Below, piece after piece: positions 33,373 through 41,366 of a stretch of DNA of 44,736 bases; position 1 is the stretch's first letter, and every line of letters starts with the position of its first letter. Below the pieces are notes generated by a model that did not search any database, had not been told where the DNA came from, and worked only from the letters and a program-made list of their open reading frames with translations. The position numbers and the translations under genes are program-made. Source of the DNA: Clostridiales bacterium (GTDB lineage Bacteria > Bacillota > Clostridia > Lachnospirales > Lachnospiraceae); NCBI GenBank assembly GCA_020859995.1, contig JAJBVE010000049.1, positions 1 to 44,736 of the forward strand, read 5' to 3'.

Positions 33373-34230
33373 TCAGGCATTCGCCCGTACCTGGTATCTC
33401 AGCGTCGCCCACGTGATCGCCAGCGCCAGATGTGTCACGCTCTGTTTGATTTCTTTGCGGCTCTGTGTCAGATCCTGCATCACCATCTTCACCGGAGTCT
33501 CTCTGCCGGAGTATTCCACCTGCAGGTAAATCTCCCCCGCGACAGAATCCGGATTTGCCGGATCCAGATTGCCAAAGGAGCCTGTGATGCCGATGCCCAC
33601 ATCACTGTGAAAAATACGTTTTGTACTGCGTGCCATTTCCGCCGCCGTCTCTTTGGAGTAAACGCCACACTGTTTAATCACCTCAGAGGACACTCCCTCC
33701 AGGATTTTTGCTTCATTCGAATAAGTGATCAGCGACCCCTTCAGAATTGCGGAGGAGCCTTCATAATCCGTGATCGTGCTTGCTATCAGGCCGCTCGTGC
33801 AGGATTCCATCGTGGAAATCTGCAGATTTTTTTCAATCAGCCACCGCGTGATAGTCCCATCGTTATGAAAGCTCAGCATGTCCTGCAGGGATGGAATGAT
33901 ATCCTCTATCCGGTCAGATTTCCGCCGGATCATCTGATCCGTGTAAAACTTCTTCGTAATCACAAAAAGCCGGGACTCTTCATGCGCACCATTATTGAAG
34001 AGAACACACCATGCGGCCACGGTGTCATCCAGTCCCATACGTTTCGAAAAAACTTCCACAACTTGTTTCACATTAATTTCGCTCAGGTTTGCATCAATGC
34101 AGGAAATTTTCAGGACACCATTCCGGAGCGGGAAACCAATAGCTGTTTCCTGCATATCCGCACAGGGAACTGTCATCGGCTCATTTTCCTGCAGGTTTTC
34201 CAGCATGATTGCTAAATCTAAATCTGTCAT
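33373..34230 (-). CDS. CinA C-terminal domain protein with extra N-terminal region
   Basis: About 285 residues. The C-terminal 160 or so are a CinA/PncC nicotinamide-nucleotide amidohydrolase domain (STMESCTSGLIASTI, KGSLITYSN, GVYSKETAAEMA, GIGITGSFG), which recycles NMN to nicotinate mononucleotide. The N-terminal 120 residues (MTDLDLAIMLENLQENEPMTV) do not look like the usual CinA molybdopterin-binding domain and are unrecognised. The ATG at 34230 has GGAG 8 bases upstream. The frame also opens at a TAATG overlap with the upstream alarmone synthetase (34326), giving a Cys/Glu-rich extension without a ribosome site. Confidence 0.8.
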   Translation of the reverse strand: MTDLDLAIMLENLQENEPMTVPCADMQETAIGFPLRNGVLKISCIDANLSEINVKQVVEVFSKRMGLDDTVAAWCVLFNNGAHEESRLFVITKKFYTDQMIRRKSDRIEDIIPSLQDMLSFHNDGTITRWLIEKNLQISTMESCTSGLIASTITDYEGSSAILKGSLITYSNEAKILEGVSSEVIKQCGVYSKETAAEMARSTKRIFHSDVGIGITGSFGNLDPANPDSVAGEIYLQVEYSGRETPVKMVMQDLTQSRKEIKQSVTHLALAITWATLRYQVRANA

Positions 34231-34325
34231 GACTTCTTCTCCCCACCCTTCAGCCCGCCTGGCTTCTCCATCTTCCACACAGATGCAGACACAGGATCCT
34301 TCCGGCACAGACGCACAACGTTTCA

Positions 34326-35198
34326 TTACACGATCGGAGTATCCAGCCGTTTCAGCTTCTCCAGCAGAATTTCCATACTCGTTCTGCCGGATTGCTCCCT
34401 TTTTTCCCGAATATCATCGTCCTCCATCTCCCGGCGGATATCCAGCATCGTCATATCCGTCTCCGCGATCACCTCCGCGCAGTTTTTCAGACGTTCCACA
34501 ATTTCCTGCTGATTCGGGACATTCTTTTTGTATTTGATCCCATGCTCCAGGCTTGCCCAGAAATCCATGGCGATCGTGCGGATCTGCACCTCAACCTTCA
34601 TATCCTTTTTGCGGTCCGTAAAAAAGACCGGCACACTGACAATCAGGTGCAGACTGCGGTATCCATTGTCCTTCGGATGCGAAATATAATCCTTCTCCCG
34701 CAGCAGCGTAATGTCATCCTGCGCGAGCAGGGCCTGTGCCAGCATATAAATATCGTCCACGTAGGAACATATCACACGGATTCCGGCAATATCGCTGATA
34801 TTCTCCTCCAGGCTCGCCATCGTAAACATCTGATTCTGGCGGCGCATCTTTTCAAAAATGCTGTGCGTGCTTTTCACCCGCATGGTGATGAACTCAATCG
34901 GATTCCGCTGATAGCGGACGCCGAATTCCGTATTGAGCACATCAAACTTCGTCCTTATTTCCTTCAGCGCACAGGTATACATCATGCGCATCTTTTTATA
35001 CTCTACCATCTGGTCGATGATCCGCTCCGCCTGCGTCAGAGAGAGACCCGACGCAGCGATCGGATTCTCAATCTGACCCAGGAACATTTTTTCCACATAC
35101 TCGTCTTCCATAGGAATCAAAGCATTTTCTTCCATAATATATGTATTCGCCCCCATCTTATAGTTGTACCCTGGCCGCAGGAGCTGCATACTGCGCAT
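34326..35198 (-). CDS. Small alarmone synthetase, GTP pyrophosphokinase (RelP/RelQ type)
   Basis: A protein of up to 290 residues with a single RelA/SpoT synthetase domain and no HD hydrolase, TGS or ACT domain. It is expected to make (p)ppGpp from ATP and GTP or GDP. Synthetase motifs include DIAGIRVICSYVDDIY, DYISHPKDNGYRSLHL and KVEVQIRTIAMDFWASLEHGIKYKK. It is longer than typical RelQ (about 210). The start is uncertain: ATGs at 35198, 35189 and 35156 all lack a good ribosome site. It lies downstream of valS and upstream of the CinA-like gene, coupling translation, starvation signalling and NAD salvage by position. Confidence 0.88.
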   Translation of the reverse strand: MRSMQLLRPGYNYKMGANTYIMEENALIPMEDEYVEKMFLGQIENPIAASGLSLTQAERIIDQMVEYKKMRMMYTCALKEIRTKFDVLNTEFGVRYQRNPIEFITMRVKSTHSIFEKMRRQNQMFTMASLEENISDIAGIRVICSYVDDIYMLAQALLAQDDITLLREKDYISHPKDNGYRSLHLIVSVPVFFTDRKKDMKVEVQIRTIAMDFWASLEHGIKYKKNVPNQQEIVERLKNCAEVIAETDMTMLDIRREMEDDDIREKREQSGRTSMEILLEKLKRLDTPIV

Positions 35199-35310
35199 TT
35201 TTTCGGCAGCTGCAGAGCCTGCGTCCTGACCGTATCTTCCTCAGGCAACAGAATCTGTTTCCTCAAGTTGCATCTTCATCTGGCAGCAAAGCATATGGCA
35301 ACCACGCTTT

Positions 35311-38217
35311 TCACCGGGTAAGCCTTGCCAGCTGCTCTTTCACCTGCTCCATCATCTGTGTATATTTGGCAAGCTTCGCCTGCTCCTCATCAATCTTGGA
35401 CTGCGGCGCGCGGCTTACAAATTTTTCATTTCCGAGCATTCCATTCACTCTGGCCAGCTCTCCTGCCAGACGCTTTTCTTCCTTCTGAAGTCTGGCCAGT
35501 TCTTTCTCGACATCTACCAGCTCCGCGAACGGCATATACACCACCGCACCCGGGAACACTGCCGATACGGCATCGTCGCTGATGCCCGTCTTATCGGCCT
35601 GTACATGCACTTCACTTGCGTATCCCAGCGTCGCGAAGAATACTTTTCCATTTTCGAATATGGAACGGATGGCCGCGTCCTCTGAAACTACAAACACCTG
35701 CGCCTTTTTGCTCGGCGGCACGTTCATGCCTGTGCGGACATTGCGGATCGCGCGAACCGCTTCCTTGATGGTTTCAATGGCTTTTTCGTCCTCTTTAAAG
35801 TCCCATTCCTTTTTCCACACCGGCCAGGCGGAAATCATGATTGACTCCGCTACATCCGGCATGGCATAGCCGGAAGCTGGATTTGCCGTGCGTGCCACGC
35901 TGCTGTTTTTCCGTGCTGTGGAAGCATCTGCGGCTCCATCCGTGTCAACTGCATTTTTATCCAGGCCACTGCCTGCTTTCTGTCCGGAAGTATTCTCTTC
36001 TTCTATTGTATCACCATCTCCACATTCATCCTGGGTACCCTGCAGAGTACAGAAGATTTCCTCTGTAATGAACGGCATAAACGGATGGAGCATCTTCAAT
36101 GCATTTGTCAGGACTGTTTTCAGCGTCCACAGCGCGGCAGCCTTCGAGGTGTCGCTCTCGCTGTAAAGGCGCGGTTTCACCATCTCAATGTACCAGTCGC
36201 AGAATTCCTCCCATATAAAATCATAGACCTTCTGCACGGCGATTCCCAACTCGTAGCGATCCATGTTCTCTGTCACTTCTCTGGCCAGATCGTTGACCTT
36301 GGAGAGAATCCATTTATCCGCGGCCGTCAGAGTGGAAAGATCGATCTGCTCCGGGATCGCATCCTCTCCCGCCTTGTCCAGATTCATCATGATAAACCGT
36401 GAAGCATTCCATACTTTATTGGCAAAATTACGCGATGCCTCCACGCGTTCCATGTAAAAGCGCATGTCGTTGCCCGGCGCATTTCCAGTGATCAGCGTCA
36501 GACGCAGCGCATCCGCGCCGTACTGCTCGATGATTTCCAGCGGATCAATGCCGTTTCCAAGCGATTTGCTCATCTTGCGCCCCTGAGAGTCGCGTACCAG
36601 ACCGTGGATCAATACATGGTGGAAAGGCACCTTCCCGGTCTGCTCAATGCCGGAAAATACCATACGGATGACCCAGAAGAAAATAATGTCATAACCGGTC
36701 ACCAGCACGTCTGTCGGATAGAAATAATCCAGTTCCGGCGTTTTCTCGGGCCATCCCAGAGTGGAAAACGGCCAGAGTGCGGAGGAAAACCAGGTATCCA
36801 GCGTATCCGGATCCTGTGTAAAGTGAGCAGCGCCGCACTTCGGGCAGATCTTCGGCATTTCCCGAGCCACAACCGTCTCTCCGCAGGCATCGCAGTAATA
36901 AGCCGGAATCCGGTGCCCCCACCAGAGCTGTCTGGAGATACACCAGTCCTTGATATTTTCCAGCCAGTGCAGATAGATTTTGTCAAAGCGATCCGGGACG
37001 AAGGTCAGAGTGCCCTCAAAATCAGAGTGTTCCGCAGCGATTTCTGAGGCAAAATCCGCACCCGGCGCCTGAATTTTTCCTCTCTTTAAGGCCTCAATCG
37101 CCGGCTCTGCCATCTCCTTCATCCGCACAAACCACTGCGGCTTGATCATCGGCTCGACAGTCGTCTTGCAGCGGTCATGAGTGCCCACGCTGTGAGAATG
37201 CGGCACTACCTTCACCAGCAGTCCCAACTCATCCAGATCCTGCACCATCGCCTTGCGCGCTTCATAGCGATCCATGCCGGCATACTTGCCGCCCAGCTCG
37301 TTGATCGTAGCATCATCGTTCAGTATATTAATCTCTGGCAGGTTGTGACGCTTGCCTACCTCAAAGTCGTTCGGATCATGCGCCGGAGTGATCTTCACGC
37401 AGCCTGTCCCGAACTCCTTGTCCACATATTCATCCGCGATCACCGGGATCGTCCGTCCGGTCAGCGGCAGCTCGAGCATTTTCCCTACCAGATGCGTGTA
37501 GCGTTCATCCTCCGGATTTACCGCCACGGCCGTATCACCGAGCAGCGTCTCCGGACGCGTGGTCGCGATCTCCACAAACTGCCCTGGCTCACCCACTACT
37601 GGATAATTGATATGCCAGAAGAATCCGTCCTGATCCTCGTGAATGACTTCCGCATCCGAAATCGAGGTCTGGCACACCGGGCACCAGTTGATAATGCGGG
37701 AGCCCTTGTAAATGTAGCCTTTCTCATAAAGACGGATAAACACTTCCTCAACCGCCTTCGAGCAGCCTTCATCCATCGTAAAACGCTCGCGCTCCCAGTC
37801 CGCGGAGGCACCAAGCTTCTTCAGCTGGTTGGTGATCTTTCCGCCGTACTCTTCCTTCCACGCCCATGCATGTTTCAGAAACTCCTCGCGGCCGATCTCA
37901 TCCTTGTCGATGCCTTTCTTTTTCAGCATCTCCGTCACCTTTACCTCCGTCGCGATCGCGGCGTGGTCGGTCCCCGGCTGCCAGAGCGTCTCAAAGCCCT
38001 GCATCCGCTTAAAACGGATCAGGATATCCTGCATCGTCTCATCCAGCGCATGCCCCATGTGGAGCTGCCCCGTCACATTGGGAGGCGGAATCACGATCGT
38101 AAACGGTTTTTTCTCCGGATTCACCTCCGCGTGAAAATAGCCTTTGTCCAGCCAGTTCTGATAGATCCGGTCTTCCAGGCCCTTCGGGTCATACGTCTTT
38201 GCCAGTTCTTTTCTCAT
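35311..38217 (-). CDS. valS: Valyl-tRNA synthetase ValS
   Basis: A 968-residue class Ia synthetase that charges tRNA-Val and edits mischarged threonine. The HIGH-type motif is PPPNVTGQLHMGHAL (near residue 52). The CP1 editing domain follows. A zinc-ribbon (CDAC...CPKC, near residue 450) and KMSKS (GRKMSKSLGNG, near residue 545) come next. A C-terminal coiled coil (VDVEKELARLQKEEKRLAGEL) binds tRNA. The ATG at 38217 has GGAG with suitable spacing; the frame extends upstream without support. Residues about 732-786 are a low-complexity Ser/Asp/Ala insertion in the anticodon-binding domain. Expression is under the T-box leader. Confidence 0.96.
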   Translation of the reverse strand: MRKELAKTYDPKGLEDRIYQNWLDKGYFHAEVNPEKKPFTIVIPPPNVTGQLHMGHALDETMQDILIRFKRMQGFETLWQPGTDHAAIATEVKVTEMLKKKGIDKDEIGREEFLKHAWAWKEEYGGKITNQLKKLGASADWERERFTMDEGCSKAVEEVFIRLYEKGYIYKGSRIINWCPVCQTSISDAEVIHEDQDGFFWHINYPVVGEPGQFVEIATTRPETLLGDTAVAVNPEDERYTHLVGKMLELPLTGRTIPVIADEYVDKEFGTGCVKITPAHDPNDFEVGKRHNLPEINILNDDATINELGGKYAGMDRYEARKAMVQDLDELGLLVKVVPHSHSVGTHDRCKTTVEPMIKPQWFVRMKEMAEPAIEALKRGKIQAPGADFASEIAAEHSDFEGTLTFVPDRFDKIYLHWLENIKDWCISRQLWWGHRIPAYYCDACGETVVAREMPKICPKCGAAHFTQDPDTLDTWFSSALWPFSTLGWPEKTPELDYFYPTDVLVTGYDIIFFWVIRMVFSGIEQTGKVPFHHVLIHGLVRDSQGRKMSKSLGNGIDPLEIIEQYGADALRLTLITGNAPGNDMRFYMERVEASRNFANKVWNASRFIMMNLDKAGEDAIPEQIDLSTLTAADKWILSKVNDLAREVTENMDRYELGIAVQKVYDFIWEEFCDWYIEMVKPRLYSESDTSKAAALWTLKTVLTNALKMLHPFMPFITEEIFCTLQGTQDECGDGDTIEEENTSGQKAGSGLDKNAVDTDGAADASTARKNSSVARTANPASGYAMPDVAESIMISAWPVWKKEWDFKEDEKAIETIKEAVRAIRNVRTGMNVPPSKKAQVFVVSEDAAIRSIFENGKVFFATLGYASEVHVQADKTGISDDAVSAVFPGAVVYMPFAELVDVEKELARLQKEEKRLAGELARVNGMLGNEKFVSRAPQSKIDEEQAKLAKYTQMMEQVKEQLARLTR

Positions 38218-38248
38218 AACCTTCTCCTTCTTTATTAAATATTTTTTC

Positions 38249-38280
38249 GTTTTCATACGGTCTTCGCAGCAGGCGCGAAG
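38249..38280. repeat. Dispersed palindromic repeat between T-box terminator and valS
   Basis: CGTTTTCATACGG then CTTCGC-7 nt-GCGAAG. The same preface and hairpin occur at 9129-9164. It lies between the T-box terminator and the valS ribosome site, so it is part of the transcribed leader only when the T-box is antiterminated. Confidence 0.6.
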
Positions 38281-38381
38281 ATTGGCGCTGAATTATTGCT
38301 GCAAATCGCGCCTTAACCAGATTTCTGGTATTTTCTGATTTACAGGTGAGGTTTGGCTCATTGCATCGCAGAAATGAAAAA

Positions 38382-38739
38382 CGCCCTCCATATACAGTCG
38401 TATACAAAGGGCGAATGTCTCGCGGTACCACCTTTTCTTATGGAACAATTCCACACTTGATAGAAGCCGACTAAACCGTCTAAAGCTTGTGTAAAAGCGG
38501 AATAAAACCATATCTCTTTCTTCTGTAACGGGAAGACCCGGAATGCCTTACGCACCAATCATACTTAGCTATAAAAATAATCAGCTTCAGCCATTCAGTT
38601 CAAAAGCCACGTTCCGCACCCGCCCTCCCGAAAGATCTTCCAGCCAGCGGATCTTCCTCTCTGTTGGCGCCGTGATGCGTACTCCTCTTTCTCAAAAACC
38701 TTTATCCGGCTGTGAAATAAATTCCCCAACCGCGCATTT
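38382..38739 (-). promoter_or_regulatory. T-box riboswitch controlling valS
   Basis: The T-box bulge sequence AGGTGGTACCGCG lies at 38433-38421 (minus strand). It is followed by the competing terminator: stem CGCCCT/AGGGCG (38382-38413, with an inner TATAC/GTATA) and a TTTTT run. The leader is about 355 bases and contains the AGAGGAGTACG region typical of stem I. Uncharged tRNA-Val would pair with the bulge through its 3' end and favour the antiterminator. I could not place the specifier codon with certainty; GTG near 38613 is one candidate. The downstream gene fixes the tRNA identity. Confidence 0.93.
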
Positions 38740-38745
38740 TTCCTT

Positions 38746-38774
38746 ATCTTAGCGGAGAATGATTTGTTTGTCAA
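38746..38774 (-). promoter_or_regulatory. Promoter of the valS T-box transcript
   Basis: A textbook sigma-A promoter on the minus strand: TTGACA (38774-38769), exactly 17 bases, TAAGAT (38751-38746). Start of transcription is expected near 38739. Confidence 0.88.
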
Positions 38775-39026
38775 GCTGTATTTATTTTTTTACTCATATC
38801 AAATGTTTCTTCTGTCTCATATATGTTTTTTTGCAATTTGTCAATAATTATGTTTATGTATGTTTATATTCTATTTTTGTAGACTTTTATGCAAATGTGT
38901 GATATCTTATGTTTGTCGTCGACTCATTCCATCACGTTGGGAATGCCCCCAGGCACGCTCAGCGGCAAAATACTGCCCCATTTAAATGCGCTTCGCGCAG
39001 GGGCGGCTGGAAGGAGGTGATGTTAC
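38775..39026 (+). other. AT-rich upstream region and leader of the small peptide gene
   Basis: 38775-38910 is very AT-rich and should contain the toxin-gene promoter. A candidate is TTGTAG (38878-38883) with a weak -10 near 38901. 38935-39018 is GC-rich and folds: GCCCC...TGCGC-TTC-GCGCA-GGGGC (38974-39005). This hairpin lies just upstream of the ribosome site and may restrict translation, as 5' structures do in type I toxin mRNAs. Confidence 0.45.
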
Positions 39027-39113
39027 ATGTCAGATTTTCTGGTTACATTTTTTGTTTCTGTCGGAGCAGGTGTAATTGCAAATTTCATCAGCAAATGGCT
39101 GGACAGAAACTAA
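39027..39113 (+). CDS. Fst-like type I toxin peptide, 28 residues
   Basis: A 28-residue peptide: MSDFLVTFFVSVGAGV followed by a hydrophobic helix and the end SKWLDRN. One membrane helix and a charged tail with WLD match the Fst/Ldr superfamily of membrane toxins (type I toxin-antitoxin). An unusually strong ribosome site (AGGAGGTGAT) lies 7 bases before the ATG. A 15-bp terminator follows. A perfect promoter on the other strand points back at it, and its first codons are repeated downstream of the terminator. These are the parts of a par/Fst locus. No toxicity is shown here; the call rests on peptide character and locus layout. Confidence 0.75.
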   Translation: MSDFLVTFFVSVGAGVIANFISKWLDRN

Positions 39114-39156
39114 ATACAGAAACAGCCTGAAAGGAACAGCTCACCTATAACGAGCG

Positions 39157-39228
39157 AGAACCCCTCAGAGGAAGGCCGTCCTCTGAGGGGTTCGCTTTTT
39201 AGCCAAACTTTCTAGTTACATTTCTGTC
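39157..39228 (-). ncRNA. Predicted antisense RNA antitoxin (RNA II-like)
   Basis: Transcription from the promoter at 39235-39263 would start near 39228 and run leftward about 70 bases to the shared hairpin. Its first 20 bases are complementary to the direct repeats inside the toxin ORF, and its 3' hairpin is complementary to the toxin mRNA terminator. That layout matches RNA II of the enterococcal par/fst system. A weak point is that the minus-strand side of the hairpin lacks a T-tract. Confidence 0.6.
39158..39200 (+). terminator. Strong terminator of the toxin mRNA, possibly bidirectional
   Basis: GAACCCCTCAGAGGA / TCCTCTGAGGGGTTC, 15 bp with a 6-base loop, followed by GCTTTTT on the plus strand. 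The transporter operon reading from the right probably ends here too. Confidence 0.9.
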
Positions 39229-39234
39229 ACAAGT

Positions 39235-39263
39235 ATAGTATGCCATCCCAGGCGAAATGTCAA
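39235..39263 (-). promoter_or_regulatory. Strong promoter of the antisense RNA
   Basis: TTGACA (39263-39258), 17 bases, TACTAT (39240-39235) on the minus strand. It lies just after the last transporter gene and drives no protein gene before the toxin terminator, which argues for a small RNA. Confidence 0.8.
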
Positions 39264-39280
39264 CAGAAATTTTAAATTTT

Positions 39281-40261
39281 TCACCGCTCCTCCCGGAAGT
39301 ATGGGATCCCCAGCCCTTCCGGCGGCTGATTCTCCTTCTTTTTGCGGAAGCTTGTCATCACCAGCACGAGGATCGTCACCAGATAAGGCAGTGCCTTGAA
39401 AATCTCCTGCGCCGCGCGGCCCAGTCCCGGAATGTACAGGTAAAGGATATAAAGCGCTCCGAACAGAATGGAACCCCAGATCGCGTTTAAAGGTTTCCAC
39501 ATCGCGAAGATTACCAGAGCGACGGCCAGCCAACCGCGGTCGCCAAAGCCGTTGTTTGTCCAGGTGCCTCCGGAATATTCCATGACAAAATAGAGGCCGC
39601 CGAGTCCGGCGATACCGGCTCCGATACAGGTGGACAGGTATTTATATTTCGTCACGCTGATGCCGGCCGCGTCAGCCGTCCCCGGATTTTCTCCGACCGC
39701 GCGCAGGTTCAGTCCGCTGCGTGTGCGGAACAGGAACCAGGAAAGCACGACGGAAAGGATGATGGCAAAATAGGTCAGAAAGCCATAGGAAAACAGAATG
39801 CCGCCGATCACCGGAATCTTGGATAAGACCGGGATTTTCGCCTGATATGCGCTCGCTGTCGTGCTGACGGAGATCTGTCCGACGCCGCCTGCCAGCTTGG
39901 AGATGGAGCCGCCGAAGAAATTGCCAAAGCCCATGCCGAAGGTGGTCAGCGCCAGACCGGTCACATTCTGATTCGCGCGCAGGGTAATAGTCAGCACGCT
40001 ATAAATCAGGCCGCCAATCATCGCGCACGCAAGGGCACAGAGAAACGAGATCAGCATACCCACCGCAGGGTTGGGATTTTCGGTCCCCAGCTCATAGAAA
40101 AACGCGCCCATCAGACCGGCGATGCCGCCCATATACATGATGCCCGGGATGCCCAGGTTCAGATTGCCGGACTTTTCAGTCAGGATCTCGCCGAGCGCGC
40201 CGAACAGAATCCCCATGCCCTGTACAATCGCCTTCTGTATGAAAATAATGATTACACTCAT
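39281..40261 (-). CDS. Nucleoside-type ABC transporter permease (BmpD/NupQ-like)
   Basis: A 326-residue permease of the branched-chain/nucleoside family, second of the pair. It has many membrane helices and the conserved ILTEKSGNLNLGIPGIMYMGGIAG near the N-terminus and RAVGENPGTADAAGISVTKYK in the middle, both typical of NupQ/YufQ-type permeases. The ATG at 40261 has GGAGGAG upstream; the longer frame to 40372 overlaps the previous gene and is not supported. It is the last gene of the operon. With the neighbour at 40284 it forms the channel for nucleosides. Confidence 0.92.
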   Translation of the reverse strand: MSVIIIFIQKAIVQGMGILFGALGEILTEKSGNLNLGIPGIMYMGGIAGLMGAFFYELGTENPNPAVGMLISFLCALACAMIGGLIYSVLTITLRANQNVTGLALTTFGMGFGNFFGGSISKLAGGVGQISVSTTASAYQAKIPVLSKIPVIGGILFSYGFLTYFAIILSVVLSWFLFRTRSGLNLRAVGENPGTADAAGISVTKYKYLSTCIGAGIAGLGGLYFVMEYSGGTWTNNGFGDRGWLAVALVIFAMWKPLNAIWGSILFGALYILYLYIPGLGRAAQEIFKALPYLVTILVLVMTSFRKKKENQPPEGLGIPYFREER

Positions 40262-40283
40262 ATGACTGTCTCCTCCTTTCCCT

Positions 40284-41366
40284 TTATTCTTTATGATGAT
40301 TGAGCTCCACCTTATACCGGACAAAAAATTCCGCTCCCAGGATAAAAAACAGGATAATTCCCAGCAATACATCCGATGCGCTTTCGTTCAGTCCATACTG
40401 TGAGGCGATCTGAATCGCGCCTTTTTCCATAAACACAATGCCAAAGGCGATCAGTACCATCGCAAAAGTGTTAAACCGGGCCAGCCATGCCACAATGATG
40501 GCGGTAAACCCGCGGCCGTTTGCCGTGGAGGTCGAAATCGTATGTCCAGAGCCGCTCACAGCGATGAATCCGGCAATTCCGCAGATTGCTCCGGAGATAG
40601 CCATTGTACGGAGCATGACCTTTTTCACATTGATTCCCGCATAGCGTGCCGTCCGCTCGCTCTCGCCGACAACAGCTACCTCATAGCCGCCCTTGCTGTA
40701 TCGCAGATAAATAAACATGGAAACCGTCAGCACCGCTACAATCACGATATTCCAGAAATAGTCATTGCCAAATACTTCCGGGAGCCAGCCGGCGCGGGTC
40801 GACTGATTGATGATACCGACCGAGTTGGAGCCTTTCGGGTTTTCCCAGAAAATAATACAGTAAGTGACAACCTGCATCGCCACATAATTCAGCATCAAAG
40901 TAAAAAGAGTCTCGTTCGTTTTCCAATATGCCTTGAAAAAGGCGGGAATCAGTCCCCACACAATGCCTGCCGCTGCCGCCGCCACAAACATCAGAAGAAT
41001 CAGCAGCACGTTCGGGATTTTATCAGCCAGATTGATCATCAGAGCGGCCGCTGCCACACCCCCGACCAGGATCTGCCCTTCCGCGCCAATATTCCAGAAC
41101 CGCATCCGGAAAGCAGGCGCAAGTCCGACTGCAATGCAAAGCAGGGTCAGCATATCGCGCACAGTAATCCAGATACGCCTTTTAGAACCAAGTGCCCCAT
41201 CAAAAATTGCCTTATAGACATCGATCGGGTTCATCTGTACCAGAGCGTAAATGACGCCTGCGCAGGCAATCAGCGCCAGCAATATCGCAGCCAGGTAAAT
41301 AAGAGCTTCCTTCCAGAGCGGGATCGATTCCCGCCTCGACATCCGCAAAAATGGTTCCTTATTCAT
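40284..41366 (-). CDS. Nucleoside-type ABC transporter permease (BmpC/NupP-like)
   Basis: A 360-residue inner-membrane permease. The signature PAFRMRFWNIGAEGQILVGGVAAA and the second block VVGESERTARYAGINVKKV mark the NupP/YufP group of nucleoside importers. It starts with a four-base ATGA overlap with the ATPase gene, so the two are translationally coupled. It ends 22 bases before the next permease. Confidence 0.93.
   Translation of the reverse strand: MNKEPFLRMSRRESIPLWKEALIYLAAILLALIACAGVIYALVQMNPIDVYKAIFDGALGSKRRIWITVRDMLTLLCIAVGLAPAFRMRFWNIGAEGQILVGGVAAAALMINLADKIPNVLLILLMFVAAAAAGIVWGLIPAFFKAYWKTNETLFTLMLNYVAMQVVTYCIIFWENPKGSNSVGIINQSTRAGWLPEVFGNDYFWNIVIVAVLTVSMFIYLRYSKGGYEVAVVGESERTARYAGINVKKVMLRTMAISGAICGIAGFIAVSGSGHTISTSTANGRGFTAIIVAWLARFNTFAMVLIAFGIVFMEKGAIQIASQYGLNESASDVLLGIILFFILGAEFFVRYKVELNHHKE

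Larger units (their letters stand above)
39036..39228. repeat. DRa/DRb-like direct repeats of the toxin locus
   Basis: TTTCTGGTTACATTT (39036-39050) recurs as TTTCTAGTTACATTT (39209-39223), and TTTCTGTC (39055-39062) recurs at 39221-39228. The first pair lies in codons 4-12 of the toxin gene, the second at the 5' end of the predicted antisense RNA. Confidence 0.75.

Noticed and set aside
39027-39113. Leader peptide of an attenuator for the transporter operon
   Set aside because: It lies downstream of that operon and on the opposite strand, with its own terminator, so it cannot attenuate it.
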